Below, one piece after another: positions 39,500 to 52,295 of a DNA stretch of 64,000 bases. Source of the DNA: Humulus lupulus (lineage: Eukaryota > Streptophyta > Magnoliopsida > Rosales > Cannabaceae). A model generated the notes under the pieces. That model did no database searches. It was not told the origin of the DNA and worked only from the letters and a program-made list of their open reading frames with translations. Location: NCBI RefSeq assembly GCF_963169125.1, contig NC_084793.1, forward strand, positions 226,966,360-227,030,359, written 5' to 3'. How positions within the stretch are numbered: position 1 is the first letter of the stretch; every line of letters starts with the position of its first letter. The position numbers and the translations under genes are program-made.

Positions 39500-40440
39500 G
39501 GAGCTTAGAAAGTGTCTAGTTCATGAGGTTGCCGAGGCTCAGGGTGGTCTTTCAGATGGTACTCCTTGCCCTACTTAGTCTTCTCTTGGTATTTTATTCT
39601 GTCTTTCCTTTCATGCCATTGCTGGGACACCTTGCACTTGAAACTTTTTACATATGGCATTTTATGCCTTTATGCTTTTTTGTTATGCGTACTCAGTGTA
39701 TTGATTGAAAATTTTAATTTCCAATGCTTACTAAGTATATCAACTCACAACCCTCATTGGTTCAGGTATCAGTATACTCTGAATACATGTATTTGCGTGC
39801 CATTCTAACCTTGCTCTTTTACGTTTTTCATGCTAACAACCACGGTAATGTGAGTAGTATAGTACTTCACCAAGAACCATGAACAAAATGGTCAGGTCGA
39901 CCACCCCATGGGTGATAGGCCGACCACCCTATAGGGTTAATGGACTGGCTGAATAAGGGACATGACTAGGAGTCTCTGTACCAAAGCCTTTTTTTGTGTT
40001 TTGTTTTTTGCACTTTCAGAACATATGTTGAACAAATGTCCTAGAAAAACTTGAGCTTGCTTAGTACTTAAGGTCATGCCCTCATTTCTCGTGTATATCC
40101 CGATCGGTATGTACAATATGCCCCCCAAGTGATCATGGGTTTAAAAGCCTTGGTCACTTGCTACTTGACCATGCCTTGCTTTGAGAACTTAGACACATAG
40201 TACTATCCTTTTCACACAATGATGCAAGCAGCAAATACTTGTCGCTCATTGGTAGTCGAGTGATGGTTTCATACTCAGTAGTAATGATACCTACACACAG
40301 ATGCAGATTGTGTAGCAAGTGCCGATCACGATCTACGTAATCTCTCGTGTACTCGTTATAATGATTGTAGACAGAATTGTCTAAGTTGGACCAACCAGGT
40401 CTAGGTGGGCTAATCGAGCCTGTAACGAGTCTTAGATCAA
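39500..40440. other. Tat 3' untranslated spacer, nothing recognised
   Basis: Follows the antisense gene and precedes the tandem array. No domain, frame or terminus seen. Two short GACCACCCCATGGG motifs echo the LTR repeats. Confidence 0.5.
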
Positions 40441-40443
40441 ATT

Positions 40444-41290
40444 AACGATCGGTCCCTCAAGGACTGGATTCGATGATGATCCGATAATGGCGACTGGTCC
40501 TCGGACCAGTCTGTTTTGTTGATCGTATAGGCCGATAGGTTCCTCAAGAACCAAGATCGAACGTGATCAAATAGTTGGCGAAAAGGTCCTCGGACTAGTC
40601 TCTTGTTTGGATCGTATGGGTCGATAGGCCCCTTAAGGACCAGAATCGAGCATGATCCAATATTTGGGTGACAAGGTCCTAGGACCTGTCTCTCGTTTGG
40701 ATTGTATAGGTCAATAGGCCCCTCAAGGACCAGAATTGAACATGATTCAATATTGGGCGACAAGGTCCTAGGACCTGTCTCTCATTTGGATCGTATGGGT
40801 TGATAGGCCCCTCAAGGACCAGAATCGAACATGATCCAATGTTTGGGCGACAAGGTCTTAGGACCTGTCTCTCGTATGGATCTTATGGGCTGATAGGTAC
40901 CTCAAGGACCAAAATCGAACATGATCCAATGTTTGGGCGACAAGGTCCAAGGACCTGTCTCTCGTATGGATCTTATGGGCTGATAGGTCCCTCAAGGACC
41001 AGAATCGAACATGATCCATTATTTTGGGTGACAAGATCCTAGGACCTGTCTCTTGTTTGGATCTTATGGGCCGATAGGTCCCTCAGGGACCAGAATCGAA
41101 CATGATCCGATGGGGTTGATAAGGTCCTAGGACTTATCTCTTGTTTGGATCTTATGGGCCGATAGGTCCCTCATGGACCAGAATCGAACATGATCCGATG
41201 GGGTTGATAAGGTCCTAGGACTTATCTCTTGTTTGGATCTTATGGGCCGATAGGGACCAGAATCAAACATGATCCAATGGAGTTGACATG
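40444..41290. repeat. Tandem array, ten units of about 89 bp
   Basis: Units begin with variants of CCGATAGGTCCCTCAAGGAC at 40444, 40530, 40620, 40710, 40799, 40888, 40980, 41071, 41158 and 41245. Each holds GGTCCTAGGACC, a palindrome, and CTTATGGGC at its end. The array lies in the pol-to-3' LTR region of the Tat element. About three more units lie at 41855-42145. Confidence 0.9.
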
Positions 41291-42145
41291 TCTAAAGGAC
41301 AAGTCCTTTGTTGAACGAAATTTAAAGAACTAAGAGAAATTTTAGAAATTAAATTCATTCATTAAAGCACAACGGCTGTTACATTGATTATTCGAAAATG
41401 ATACATTTTCCTCCTGCTCGACTATGCTTCTTTCCGCCAAGGATGGGAACGACATTCAGGGTGTCCGCATCTTTGGCACTGGCAAGTTAGGCTAAGGCAT
41501 CAACATTGGCACTCTGCTCCGTCGGGACTTGTGTAATCGAGTATCTCTTGAACCGTGTCAACAAGTCCTTCGCCTTGTTCAGGTACTGCACCATCCTAAG
41601 TCCCTTGGCTTGATACTCCCCCAGTACTTGATACACCACTAGTTGGGAATCGCTGAATATCTCCAGCGACTGTGCATGTACATCCTAAGACAAGCGTAAT
41701 CTAGCTAATAATGCCTCGTACTCGGCCTCGTTGTTTGAAGCGTTGAATCAAAATCTGAGATCACAATGGATTCGATGATTCTCCGGAGTGATCAGTATGA
41801 TTCTTGCGCCTGAGTTGTGTTCATTGGATGCTCCATCAACATATAGCTTCCATACAGGCATGATCCAATGTTTGGGCGACAAGGTCCTACGACCTGTCTC
41901 TCGCATGGATCTTATGGGCCGATAGGTCCCTTAAGGACCAGAATCGAACATGATCCATTATTTTGGGCGATAAGGTCCTAGGACCTGTCTCTTGTTTGGA
42001 TCTTATGGGCCGATAGGTCCCTCAAGGACCAGAATCGAACATGATCCGATGGGGTTGACAAGGTCCTAGGACCTATCTCTTGTTTGGATCTTATGGGCCG
42101 ATAGGTCCCTCAAGGACCAGAATCGAACACGATCCAATGGAGTTG
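41281..42145 (-). repeat. Duplicate of the RNase H end plus repeat units
   Basis: 41281-41855 is nearly identical to 42150-42720 (RNase H C-terminal part and flanking TAAATTCATTCATT). Each copy is preceded on the plus strand by 89-bp units. A segment of about 870 bp has been duplicated in tandem, probably by unequal exchange between units of the array. Confidence 0.85.
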
Positions 42146-42149
42146 ACAG

Positions 42150-43170
42150 GTCTAAAGGACAAGTCCTTCATTAAACGAAATTTAAAGATCTAAGAGAAAT
42201 TTTAGAAATTAAATTCATTCATTGAAGCACAACGGTTGTTACATTGATTGTTCGAAAATGATACATTTTCCTCCTGCTCGACTATGCTTCTTTCCGCCAA
42301 GGATGGGAACGACATTCAGGGTGTCCGCATCTTTGGCACTAGCAAGCTTGGCTAAGGCATCAACATTGGCACTCTGCTCCGTCGGGACTTGTGTAATTGA
42401 GTATCTCTTGAACCGTGTCAACACGTCCCTCGCCTTGTTCAGGTACTGCACCATCCGAAGTCCCTTGGCTTGATACTCCCCCAGTACTTGATACACCACT
42501 AGCTGGGAATCGCTGAATATCTCCAATGACTGTGCATGTACATCCTGAGACAAGCGTAATCCAGCTAATAATGCCTCGTACTCAGCCTCGTTGTTTGAAG
42601 CGTTGAATCCAAATCAGAGAGCACAATGGATTTGATGATTCTCTGGAGTGATCAGTATGATTCCTGTGCCTGAGTTGTGTTCATTAGATGCTCCATCAAC
42701 ATATAGCTTCCATACATGAGTATCTCCTTCCTTCTCGGTATCTCCACTTTCCAATTGGTCAGAAGGGTCTTCAAGGTTGGTGCCTTCGACTATGAAGTCG
42801 GCCAATGCTTGTCCTTTTATCGTCGTCCTCGAATGATAAGTGATATCAAACTATCCTAGTTCCACTGCCCACTTGAGTAATCGTCCTGAGGCCTCTGGTT
42901 TTTGAAGTACCTGTCTCAGCATTTGATCGGTCAGGACTCAGATCGAGTGAGCTTGGAAATATGGACGCAGCTTTCGAGAGGCGATTACTAAACAATAGGC
43001 TAGTTTTTCAAGAGGGGGATACCTAGACTCCGTGCCTACTAGCCTTTTACTGATATAGTATGCAGGGTGTTGTACCCTATTCTCTTCCTTTATCAAAGCA
43101 ACACTGATTGCATGCTCGGCGATTTCCAAATAGATGAATAATACTTCACCATATATTGGCTTTGCTAGAA
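42150..43170 (-). pseudogene. Tat RNase H domains, broken
   Basis: 43129-42938 holds the first RNase H (AISVALIKEENRVQHPAYYI, SRYPPLEKLAYCLVIASRKL). 42805-42614 and 42553-42239 hold the second one: LYVDGASNEHNSGTGIILIT, then [20 protein letters not shown] and a C-terminal part. A second RNase H with a YVDGASN start is the mark of Tat elements. Stops and frame changes separate the pieces. RNase H removes the RNA template during cDNA synthesis. Confidence 0.88.
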
Positions 43171-43371
43171 CGGGAGGTTGGGTGAGGTAGTCCTTTAGGG
43201 TTTATAAAGCCTCCTCACACTCCTCGGTCCATTGGATCTTCTTACTGCCCCTCAGTAAGTTAAAGAAAGGGACACGCTTGTTTGTAAACTTTGATATGAA
43301 CCTACTGAGGACAGCTACTCTCCCGGTTAAGCTTTGCACTTCTTTGATTGTGGTAGGTGACTTCATGTCAA

Positions 43372-44199
43372 TCAATGCTTTGATATTCTCAGGGTTAGCC
43401 TCGATTCCACGTGAATTGATATGTATTCGAGAAACTTACCAGAACCAACTCCAAACGAGCACTTGAGAGGGTTTAGCTTCATGCTATACTTTCTAAGTAT
43501 TGCAAAGCATTCCTCCAAGTCTTGAACATGCCCTCCAGCTTCTTTGGACTTGACCAACATGTCATCGACGTATACCTCCATATTTTTGCCGATCAAGTCT
43601 CGAAACATGCCATTCACTAAACGTTGGTAGGTGGCTCCTGCGTTCTTCAAGCTGAATGGCATCAACTTATAATAGTACAATCCCTTGTCTGTACGGAAGC
43701 TGGTATGTTCCTCGCCGGGAAGGTGCATACTTATTTGATTATACCCGGAATATGCATCCATGAATGAGAGTATTTCATGTCCTGCCATTGCATCGACCAG
43801 TTGGTCTATTATGGGTAATGGGAAGCAGTGTTTGGGGCAGGCCTTGTTCAGAGCTGTGAAGTCCACACAGGTCCTTCGCTTCCCGTTTGATTTTGGGACC
43901 AACACAGGGTTTGATACCCACCCAAGGTAGTAGGCCTCCCTTATAAAACTGTTTTCCCTGAACCGCTCGACCTCTTCCTTTAGAGCTTGAGATCGGTCTT
44001 TATCAAGCGGTCTCCTTTTTTGTTGCACTGGTGGGTAGTTCTTGTCTATATTGAGGACATGACTTATTACAGATGGAGAAATTCCAATCATGTCCTTATG
44101 TGATCAGGCAAAGACGTCCTGGTTTTTCTTCAAAAATTCCACCAATCGTGCTTTAATTTCCACCTTTAATTCTTTCCCGAATTTGATTACTCTAGTTGG
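43372..44199 (-). pseudogene. Tat reverse transcriptase, broken
   Basis: 240 codons are open from 44091 to 43372. They show KRRPLDKDRSQALKEEVERF, NPVLVPKSNGKRRTCVDFTA, FMDAYSGYNQISMHLPGEEH and the YVDDMLVKS active-site box. The upstream end runs into the solo LTR (44205) and resumes beyond 46608 as linker and protease. The thumb end breaks near FLEYI. Catalytic aspartates are present. Confidence 0.9.
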
Positions 44200-44204
44200 G
44201 TCCT

Positions 44205-46603
44205 TGTAACGCCCTGGTTACCCCAGAACAGTTACGGTGAACGATGGACCGGAAATTTGACTCGCTACCTGAGTCCTTTGGTCAAAAACGTGCTCTAAGT
44301 GTAATTAACAGGTTAAGGTATAAAACTAATAAAAAGGAAATGGATATTTTCATTTCAAACTGCTCTGCAGAGCAAATCAAAACATTTACAAGTTGTTCTC
44401 AGTACAAAATGGTCATTACAGTTTTAAATTTACAATCCCGCCGACCTAAGCGGCAAAAATAGGGTAAACCCCCTAGTTCCTCTAAGAACTCCTTGGCCAT
44501 GGTGGTAAAGCGGCCGCATATGTACACATCACCACCTAAGCTCTCCACTCAAGGCTAGGTGAGCTTTTCTTTTCCTTTACCTGCACCACATAGCACCCAT
44601 GAGCCAAAGCCCAGCAAGAAAACATAACATTATATGTAAACATTATCAAATGATTATCATTATAATCACACTAAGCATAATGCTTTCAAACAAATGAGTG
44701 AACATCACATGAGGTCCTGATAAACCATACTGAGTGACTGACAAGCAAGTCACTAATTCAAATGGAAGAGTGGCTGCTAGGTAAGCCACTAGCCTTCAAC
44801 AGGTTCTGGTAAACCGTACTGAGTGACTGACAAGCATGTCACTGTTTCAAGTGGGAGAGTGGCTGCTAGGTAAGCCACTAGCCTCCAAGCGCTTATTTCT
44901 TTCATCGACCTAAAGGTCGGTCTGGCATTAATGCTCTTTGAGCCATTCAATGTAGATAGTCGATCAGATCTAATCTTTGTTGGCTAGCGTTAACACGCTA
45001 AGGCCATTCTGACTAATGAGTCAGCGCAACATGACCAGTGCCCAGTACCACTGCCGAACCTGACTAATAAGGCACAGCTAAACAGTTGATACTAGCACCT
45101 TTGCCAAATCTGACAAATGAGTCAGTACCATGCACAAGTGAGTAACATATGCTAAGTATTCCACAATTAATTCATGTCCATATTTACTCAACCAACATGC
45201 CTCATGTATATCCATGCATGTCACAATTGGGGTGCAGTTTTCTTACCTCTGGTTCGAGCTAGAATGAATAAAAGAATGACCCCTGAGAACGGTCAACCTT
45301 TTGGTCTTTTAGCAGTTACCTGGTCATAACCAATTATGGGATTCCATCAGTAAAATGAATAATAAAAGGTTTCTAAACCAAAACCTAACCTCCGGGACCT
45401 CAAACACTACTCAACCGGGTAGTAGGTTCAACCCCGAGGCCTTAGACTTGAATCCCCAAGCTAAAAACTCCATTCTGGCCAAAATTGCCCTAAGGGCCGC
45501 GGCCCACCCTAGCTGCGCCGCGGTGCGCCCCCAAACAGAGGCGGCCTAACCCTGACAGGCTCCATGGGCCGCGGCTCACCTATGCCATGCCGCGGCTCAT
45601 TACCCAATTCAGCCTAAAACCAGCAACACACCAGCAAACCTGCCCTGCGTTTTCCCTTGGAACTAGCCCTTCAAACCAATCCAAAACACCAACCTAACAC
45701 TCAATTTAGCCCTTAAACGGTATCTACAACTCACCCTCATCATAACCCAAGTAAAACATCAACCTAACTCCCTTTAATTCCAACTATCCACCAAATGATT
45801 ACAAGCTGAAAACTCAAAGCTAAAACAGAGTATAACCATAAACCAATGGCTAAAACTCACCTCAAATCCGAGCTTAGACCTCCTCCAATGGTTGAACCAA
45901 GTCTACAACCTCAGCCCCTTGATTTCCTAGCTTGATTCCACACTTTGAGCTCAAAAACTCCAAGGAAGAAAAGAGAGAAATGGATGTACGGGAAGGAGAA
46001 ATGAAACTTTGTTTTTTTGTTCTGTTCTTTCTACAGCCATCCAAAGCCATATAAATCCAAACTCAAATGACTAAAATACCCCTAGGTCTTTTAAGGCTTC
46101 TAAAACCATTTCAAGGGTAAAATTGGTACTTTCCACTTATCTCGTTAATCATAATTAAAACTTCCCAATTCCCGCTAATCTCAATATTCTCAAACCCCAA
46201 TAATTCACATCCCGTTACCCTTTAATGCCCGGTAACACTCTAATCATTAAAACACCCCGAGACTCACCCCGAGCCCCGAGCTTAAGCCTGCTATAACCAA
46301 ACCGATAATTAACATACCATGATCGTCTCATACTGAATGGCTCGAACAAACCCACATTATAATGTGGTCTCAAAATATATCACCAGCATGCGTACAAATA
46401 AACAATTTACCCTCAACGGGCCAAATTACCATCACACCCCTATAATAAAAAAATATGGACTCACATGCATGCATTTCACATCATATTATAATATAATCAA
46501 CATATACATGCATTTTATCAATTAATAACATAATTAAGCAAGTATGGCCCTCCCGACCTACTATTCACACCGTTAAACACATCGGAGAATTCGGGGCATT
46601 ACA
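44205..46603 (-). repeat. Solo LTR of the Tekay-like family, TSD GTCCT
   Basis: TGTAACGCCC at 44205 to GGGGCATTACA at 46603 (2399 bp), flanked by GTCCT at 44200-44204 and 46604-46608. It is the same family and orientation as 6928-9316 (shared GTTACGGTGAAC, TAAGCGGCAAAAATAGGGTA and others). It sits between the Tat protease and RT, so it is younger than the Tat insertion. Confidence 0.94.
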
Positions 46604-46711
46604 GTCCTCCTCATCTAGTAGGACTTCGTCAAGATCTTCGACTGGTCCTATCCCCATGACGTCATCCCCAAAGTGAGCATCGATGTCATTTCCTCCGCTT
46701 TGGGAAACTTT

Positions 46712-47389
46712 CTATAATATCAAATCTTTGTTAAAAGGAGCCCTCGGCTCCAGTAGAATGTTTCTTTCAATGCCAGCTTCCATGTTGACAACCTCATCGA
46801 TTCTTGCACTTTCTTCGCAATAAGTTACTATCATGTTGTTTACGCATGGTCCTTTCTTTGCCTTGGCCACTGACGCATTGTAACATTCCCGTGCCTCCCT
46901 TTGGTTACCCTGTACGCATCCTTGCCTTGCGCTGGTGGGGAACTTCAAAGATAGATGCCAGATAGATACTGTTGCATGTAATGCCATCAGGAGGGATCTC
47001 CCAAGTACCACATTGTAAGCCGATGAGCAATCTACCACCAGGAACTCTGTCATCACAGTCTCGTGCCTGGGGGCATCCCCCACTGTGACTAGTAGTTTAA
47101 TAGTTCCTGCTAGTGCTAGGCATTCTTTCATGAACTCATATATCACTTGGGAACACGGTGTTAGGTCCTTGACTGTGAGCTTCATCTTCTCGAGGGATGA
47201 TTTGTAGATGATATCTACCAAGCTTTCCATATCCACCAAGCATCTCTTCACTCGGGCATTGGCTACTTGAATGGTAAGGACCAAAGGGTCATTGTGGGGG
47301 TACCTCACGTGTCTGGCGTCATCTTCTGTAAAAGTGAGAGTTTCACTTTCATACTTTGGATTCTTTGGAGACTGCTCCTCGACTGCCAT
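46712..47389 (-). pseudogene. Tat aspartic protease, active site lost
   Basis: 226 codons are open. VDMESLVDIIYKSSL stands where retropepsins have V-D-T-G-S, so the DTG triad is changed. The later FLVVDCSSAYNVVLGRSLL block, typical of gypsy proteases, is kept. The protease cuts the Gag-Pol polyprotein; this copy cannot. Confidence 0.85.
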
Positions 47390-47628
47390 ACACTGGGAAG
47401 ACTCCCCTACCTCATGTCTGAGGGTCCTTGCATATCGCTCACGAGCATTGTTACTGTTGCCTGCTATGTGGGGTCCTCCACATATGGTATCTAGTTTGAA
47501 GTCTATAGCTGCTGGCTCAAGTGGTTGACTCCTCTGTCTTCAAAATTCTGGATTCTTGCTTGGGGTCTCGGTCTTGCCTCGGTACCTCGAGAGTTTTCCT
47601 GATCGGAGAAGAAACTCTATCTCATCCT

Positions 47629-49503
47629 TCAATTGTTTGCATTCGTTTGTGTCGTGCCCATAATCATTATGGAAATGAAAAAACTTGCTCTTGTCCTTCT
47701 TTCCTTCTGAGCGCAAAGGGGTGGCTTTCGGTACGGTACCTCCTGGTATGTTTCCAAGTAAATCTCAGCCCTTGATGTTGTCAGGATGGTATAATTGGTG
47801 AACCTGGGCTGGTAGGGTTGATGCTTAGCTTGTTTGTCGATGGGTGCTGACTTAGCTTTCTTCTCTCCACCCTGCCAGGCCCTGGAGGTATTCCTCTTCT
47901 TACTGTTGCCCCCACTGCCGCCCTGAGGATTTGCACCGATATTATCCGCCTTGACAGTGGTCGGATGGTTTATGCCTTTTTCTTCCTTCATGATAGCATC
48001 ATCTAGCTTCATGTATTTGTCGGCTCGGTCTAGGAACTCTTGCAAGGTTTTGATAGGGTTCCTGTGTATACTATCCCACAAGGGACTACGATAAATTATC
48101 CCTGCCGAGATGGCAACGAACTTTCCTTCATCTCCTACCATGGATGCTTGGTTTGCCTCACTCATGAATCTTTGAATGTAGTCTTTCGGGGATTCGTCTT
48201 TCCCTTGCTTGATGTCAGCTAACTGATTGGCATAAACTGGTTGAATCCACCCGACACTAAAGACCTTGCAGAATTCTTTCCTGAACTGTTCCTAGGAAGT
48301 GATGGATCCAGGTTTAAACTTCCAATACCATTCTTGAGATGAGTCAGAGAGGGTGGTAGGGAATACCCTGCACCTATAATCATGTTCTACACCGAGTAAC
48401 TCCATCTGATCCTCGAACTTCCCAATATGTCATACCGGGTCCTCCTTCCCAGTGTATGTAGGAAGTTTCAGGGTCTTGTATTTCGGTGGTGGTTGGGCAG
48501 CTTGGATCTTGGCATTGAAAGGGCTCCCACTTCTATGAGCCAACTCAATATCTGAAGATTCATTTGTTAGACCCTGAACAACCATAACGAGTGCATCTAT
48601 TTGAGCCTGCACTGTTGGTGGGATCGCTGCTCCTGGTGGGGTGGATATCCCCGGTACCCCCTCCTCCTGAGCACTGGTCCTTTTATTGATGACCTCCCTC
48701 AAATCCTGAGGTCGCGCCTCTTTCCCTAGCCTATCGAACACAGTACTTATGTTATTCATCGGTTCCTTTCCCTTGCGAGACTGAGAGTATAGCGGCGGTA
48801 GATCTGCCTTGTCCTTTTCGGTGCGACCCGGCCCCCGAGCCTCTCCTCCTACATGACTTTGAGATTTGGAGCGGCCATTTCCATTCATGTCACACCTCTC
48901 AGATGTTTGGCCCTCATCTCCGGCGTTGTTTCGTTGGTCCCCCTGGGAAGGGGCCTTTGGGTTGGTAATACTCCTACTCCTAGATGGAGTGTTATTCTTC
49001 TTAGTCATGGAGGAGGCAGTCTTGGACTGTGCCTCTTCATCTTGGGAAAGTGGTTCTGAGAGTGTCCTTGGGGTCCTACTCCTCCCCTAGGACTGCCTGC
49101 TATTGTGGTCTCACGTTCCTGCTGCTTTGGCCTGAGCCTCCTTCATCGCTTGAGCAGCAGCTTCAGCGTTAGCTTGGGCTAACTGAGCAGCCGCCTCTAA
49201 GGCCACGACGGCCTCCTAGTGCCTCAGGTCAGCCTCATGCTCTCTTTGGATCATACTCTGGACCTATTCATCGATCTCCCGTCGTTGTCATTCCATAGTC
49301 GCCCTCTAAAGGGCAATTTCTGCAGCAAAGGCCTCCTGCCTCGCCAGAAATTGCGCCATCTCCTCCTGGTGAGCGTCCTGTGGATCTTCTGCATCAGGTT
49401 GATCTCTAACCTCCACTTGAGGTTCGTTAACAGGATCTATGGGATCTTGGGTGGTGGAATCCCTGGGAGCAGTCTTCTTGGTCTGGCTGGGTTTGGGAGG
49501 CAT
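47629..49503 (-). pseudogene. Tat gag, broken
   Basis: Starts ATG at 49501-49503 (MPPKPSQTKKTAPRDST) 58 bases inside the LTR edge. Pieces at 49503-49306, 49008-48430 and 48165-47629 follow in order. They hold a charged N-terminus, PPPKYKTLKLPTYTGKEDP, the capsid part KTLQEFLDRADKYMKLDDAI and a basic tail. The region just before the end encodes, in another frame, the HNDYGHDTNEC-type segment of Tat gag. At least two frame changes and several stops. Confidence 0.85.
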
Positions 49504-49539
49504 CGTAAAAATGACGAAAGTGTGTTTCTTGATTTCGTA

Positions 49540-49560
49540 CTCTCAATGAAAGCACCAAAA
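49540..49560 (-). other. Primer-binding site of the first Tat element
   Basis: The minus strand reads TTTTGGTGCTTTCATTGAGA directly after the LTR end GGTCAACA. A start with TGG and this sequence are common in plant Tat-like elements. The primer tRNA is not assigned here. Confidence 0.7.
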
Positions 49561-50528
49561 TGTTGACCTGTGAAATTGACCAATAGTCGTATGTACAATG
49601 CGACACCTTTTGAATGAAATAAGTAATATAAATGATAGAATACGATTATCTTAAGTAAACACACATAAATTTATAGTGGTTCAACCATGTTCTGATGAAC
49701 AGTAATAACCTAATCCACAGTCTTTAGTATTGAGTTACTTCAAACTTTACAAGTATGAAATCCAAAATTCACTTCTCAGAAGAGTCTTTTCCAGTCCAAA
49801 AAAGGGTTCCCCAAAAAAGAAGTCCCATTTATGAAGTCTGGGTACTTTATTTATAGTAGCCAGGGGTTGTTACACGATCAGTAGTACTGGAGATCGTGGT
49901 TTGGTACACGATCATGGTGAGTGGAGATACATGTCCACCTTCCCACGATTATGAGATCGTGGGTCTTCTCTTGTTTCTATAGATCGTGGTGGATGATGTA
50001 CGATAGAAACTTATGGGAATGCTAAGTCTCTATTGGTATGTCAGACTTAGGTGCTAGGCCCAACAAACAAAGCTTGGGTGCTGGACTTATGACCTTCTGG
50101 GTGCTAGGCCTGTTCATCTTCGGGGTGCTAGGCCTATTGATGTCAGTTTGAATGAGAGGAATTACTTCTCAGTGAAGTGCACCTAGGGGTTTAGGCCGAC
50201 CACCCCTAATATCCTTGGGCATATTGGGCCGACCACCCTGGGGTAGGGTCAGGCCGACTACCCCTATGGGGTATAAGGCCTGGTTGGGCAGACCACCTCT
50301 AGGGGGTATAGGGCCTGCTTGGGCCGACCACCCCTAGGGGATATATAGGGCCTGCTTGGGCCGACCACCCCTAGGGGGTATTGGCTTGGCCGATTTTCCT
50401 ATAGGTCCTAGACCTATCCTTTTCGCCCGTCGGTCTTTTCTCAATACTTTGTCATTTTTCCCTGATTTGTGATGTCACGTGTCACATTTTCATTCGCCAC
50501 GTCATCCTCGTATTTTTGAGGGATAACA
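49561..50528 (-). repeat. 5' LTR of the first Tat element (right copy)
   Basis: TGTTGACCTG to GGATAACA, 968 bp, against 1031 bp for the outer left copy. The difference is mostly one or two fewer 35-bp GACCACCCC units (50185-50380). Confidence 0.92.
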
Positions 50529-51858
50529 CAAGGGTTTTAGGCAGAGAGAAAATATAGATTTCTTTGACACTTTTTCACCTATTACAAGAATAACATCCAT
50601 TAGAGTTTTGATTTCCTTAGCTGCCATTCAAAATCTAGTTGTTCACCAAATGGATGTTAAGATTGCTTTTTTGAATGGTGAATTAGAAGAGGGGATCTAT
50701 ATGGATCAACCTGAAGGATTTGTGATCCATGGCCAGGAACATAAGGTTTGTAAACTGGATAAGTCTCTATATGGTCTTAAGCAGGCACCTAAGAAATGGC
50801 ATGAGAAATTTGACAATTTACTTATCTCACATGGGTTTAAAGTGAATGAAAGTGACAAATGCATTTATTATAATTATGATAATGACATTTGCACTATTGT
50901 ATGTCTATATGTGGATGACTTGCTCATTTTTGGTTTGAATATCCATGCTATGAATGCTGTGAAATCTCTGTTATGTGCTAACTTTGATATGAAAGACCTT
51001 GGAGAAGCAAATGTAATCCTTGGTATTAAGATTACTAAGTCTGAAAAGGGAATTTCTTTGGATCAATCTCACTACATTTAGTAGATTTTAAAGAAATACA
51101 ATTACTTTGACTGTAAACTTGCTTGCACACCATATGATCCAAGTGTTAAGTTATTTAAGTACATTAGTGACGGTGTGAGACAGTCTGACTATGCGAGCAT
51201 CATTGGCAGTCTTCGATATGCCACTGATTGTACGAGACCTGACATTGCTTATGTTGTGGGATTATTATGCAGGTTTACTAGTAGACCTAGTATAGAGCAT
51301 TGGCATGCTATTGAAAGAGTCATGAGATACCTTAAGAGAACCATGAACCTTGGATTACATTATCAGAAGTTTCCAGCTGTTCTTGAAGGATATAGTGATG
51401 CAGACTGAAACACTTTATCAGATGACTCCAAAGCAACAAGTGGCTATATCTTTAGTATAGATGGTGAAGCTGTTTCTTAGAAATCTAAGAAACGGACTAT
51501 TTTGGCACAATCCACCATGGAGTCTGAAATGATAGCACTAGCTACAGCTAGTGAAGAAGCAGGTTGGCTGAGAAGCCTGCTAGCTGAGATCCCCTTATGG
51601 GAAAAACCGATACCAGCTATGTTGATCCACTGCGATAGTACCGTGGCTATTGCAAAAATTCATAACCATTATTACAATGGTAAGAGACGACAGATATGTC
51701 GTAAGCATAGTACTGTTGGAGAGTTTCTCTCAACAGGAGTTATTAGAGTGGAGCATGTACACACTGATGATAACTTAGCAGATCCTTTGACGAAAGGATT
51801 TGCTAGAGAGAAAGTCCATAAAACATCGAAAGGAATGGGACTATTGCCCTTAGAATGA
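50529..51858 (+). pseudogene. copia RT and RNase H, second half
   Basis: It resumes in frame after the Tat insertion. RT shows HQMDVKIAFLNGELEEGIYM, LDKSLYGLKQAPKKWHEKFD and the CLYVDDLLIFG active-site box. RNase H shows [40 protein letters not shown] and DNLADPLTKGFAREK, and ends near 51858. In-frame stops are TAG 51079-51081, TGA 51406-51408 and TAG 51478-51480, the last two probably from TGG and CAG/CAA. Confidence 0.92.
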
Positions 51859-52295
51859 TGAATCACTCATGATGGTAACCTAACCTAAAGACTGGAGATC
51901 CCAAGAACTAGGTTCAATGGGTAATAACAAGTTGTGAAGTGATATGAGTTGGATCATGCTATTTCCATTAAAGCATATAGAAGCATAAATTCCTGAAGCG
52001 ATGAGAGGATGAGTTAATAAAAACTCTTAATGAGATCTATACTTTATGTGGAGTGGAGTACCGAGCTACAGGAGTACTCTAGATAAACTCATCTATGTGA
52101 ATGTGGAAGTGGGGCCGCTTCCTATGGATTTTTGGGCAAAATTTCTAGAGCATTCACTATACTAGGATAGATGTGCATGGCCATTAACGCACGGGCTTTT
52201 TGACTACACCCTTTAAAGGTTGGTGCGTGGTAATGTTAGAAATAGAGTTCAAGACTACGCGTCAATCTAGCATAATCTAAATCGTATTCACTATG
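51859..52295 (+). other. copia 3' untranslated region, first part
   Basis: Non-coding tail of the copia element between pol and the second Tat insertion. It ends with the TSD copy CTATG (52291-52295) and continues at 61380. Confidence 0.85.

Larger units (their letters stand above)
33110..50528 (-). mobile_element. Tat-type Ty3/gypsy element inserted in copia pol, TSD CAAGG
   Basis: The outer ends are TGTTGACCTG (33110) and GGATAACA (50528), flanked by CAAGG at 33105-33109 and 50529-50533. On the minus strand the order is LTR, primer-binding site, gag, protease, (solo LTR insertion), RT, two RNase H regions, tandem repeats, an antisense gene on the plus strand, polypurine tract, LTR. The extra RNase H with LYVDGASN and an antisense gene between pol and the 3' LTR are features of the Tat lineage. 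Integrase is absent. The left LTR is duplicated in tandem. Confidence 0.92.

Noticed and set aside
40437..41042. Repeat-containing proteins on both strands
   Set aside because: Translations of the 89-bp array; long frames are expected by chance from a repeated unit.
40444..41290. CRISPR-like array
   Set aside because: Units are direct tandem repeats without spacers, in plant nuclear DNA.
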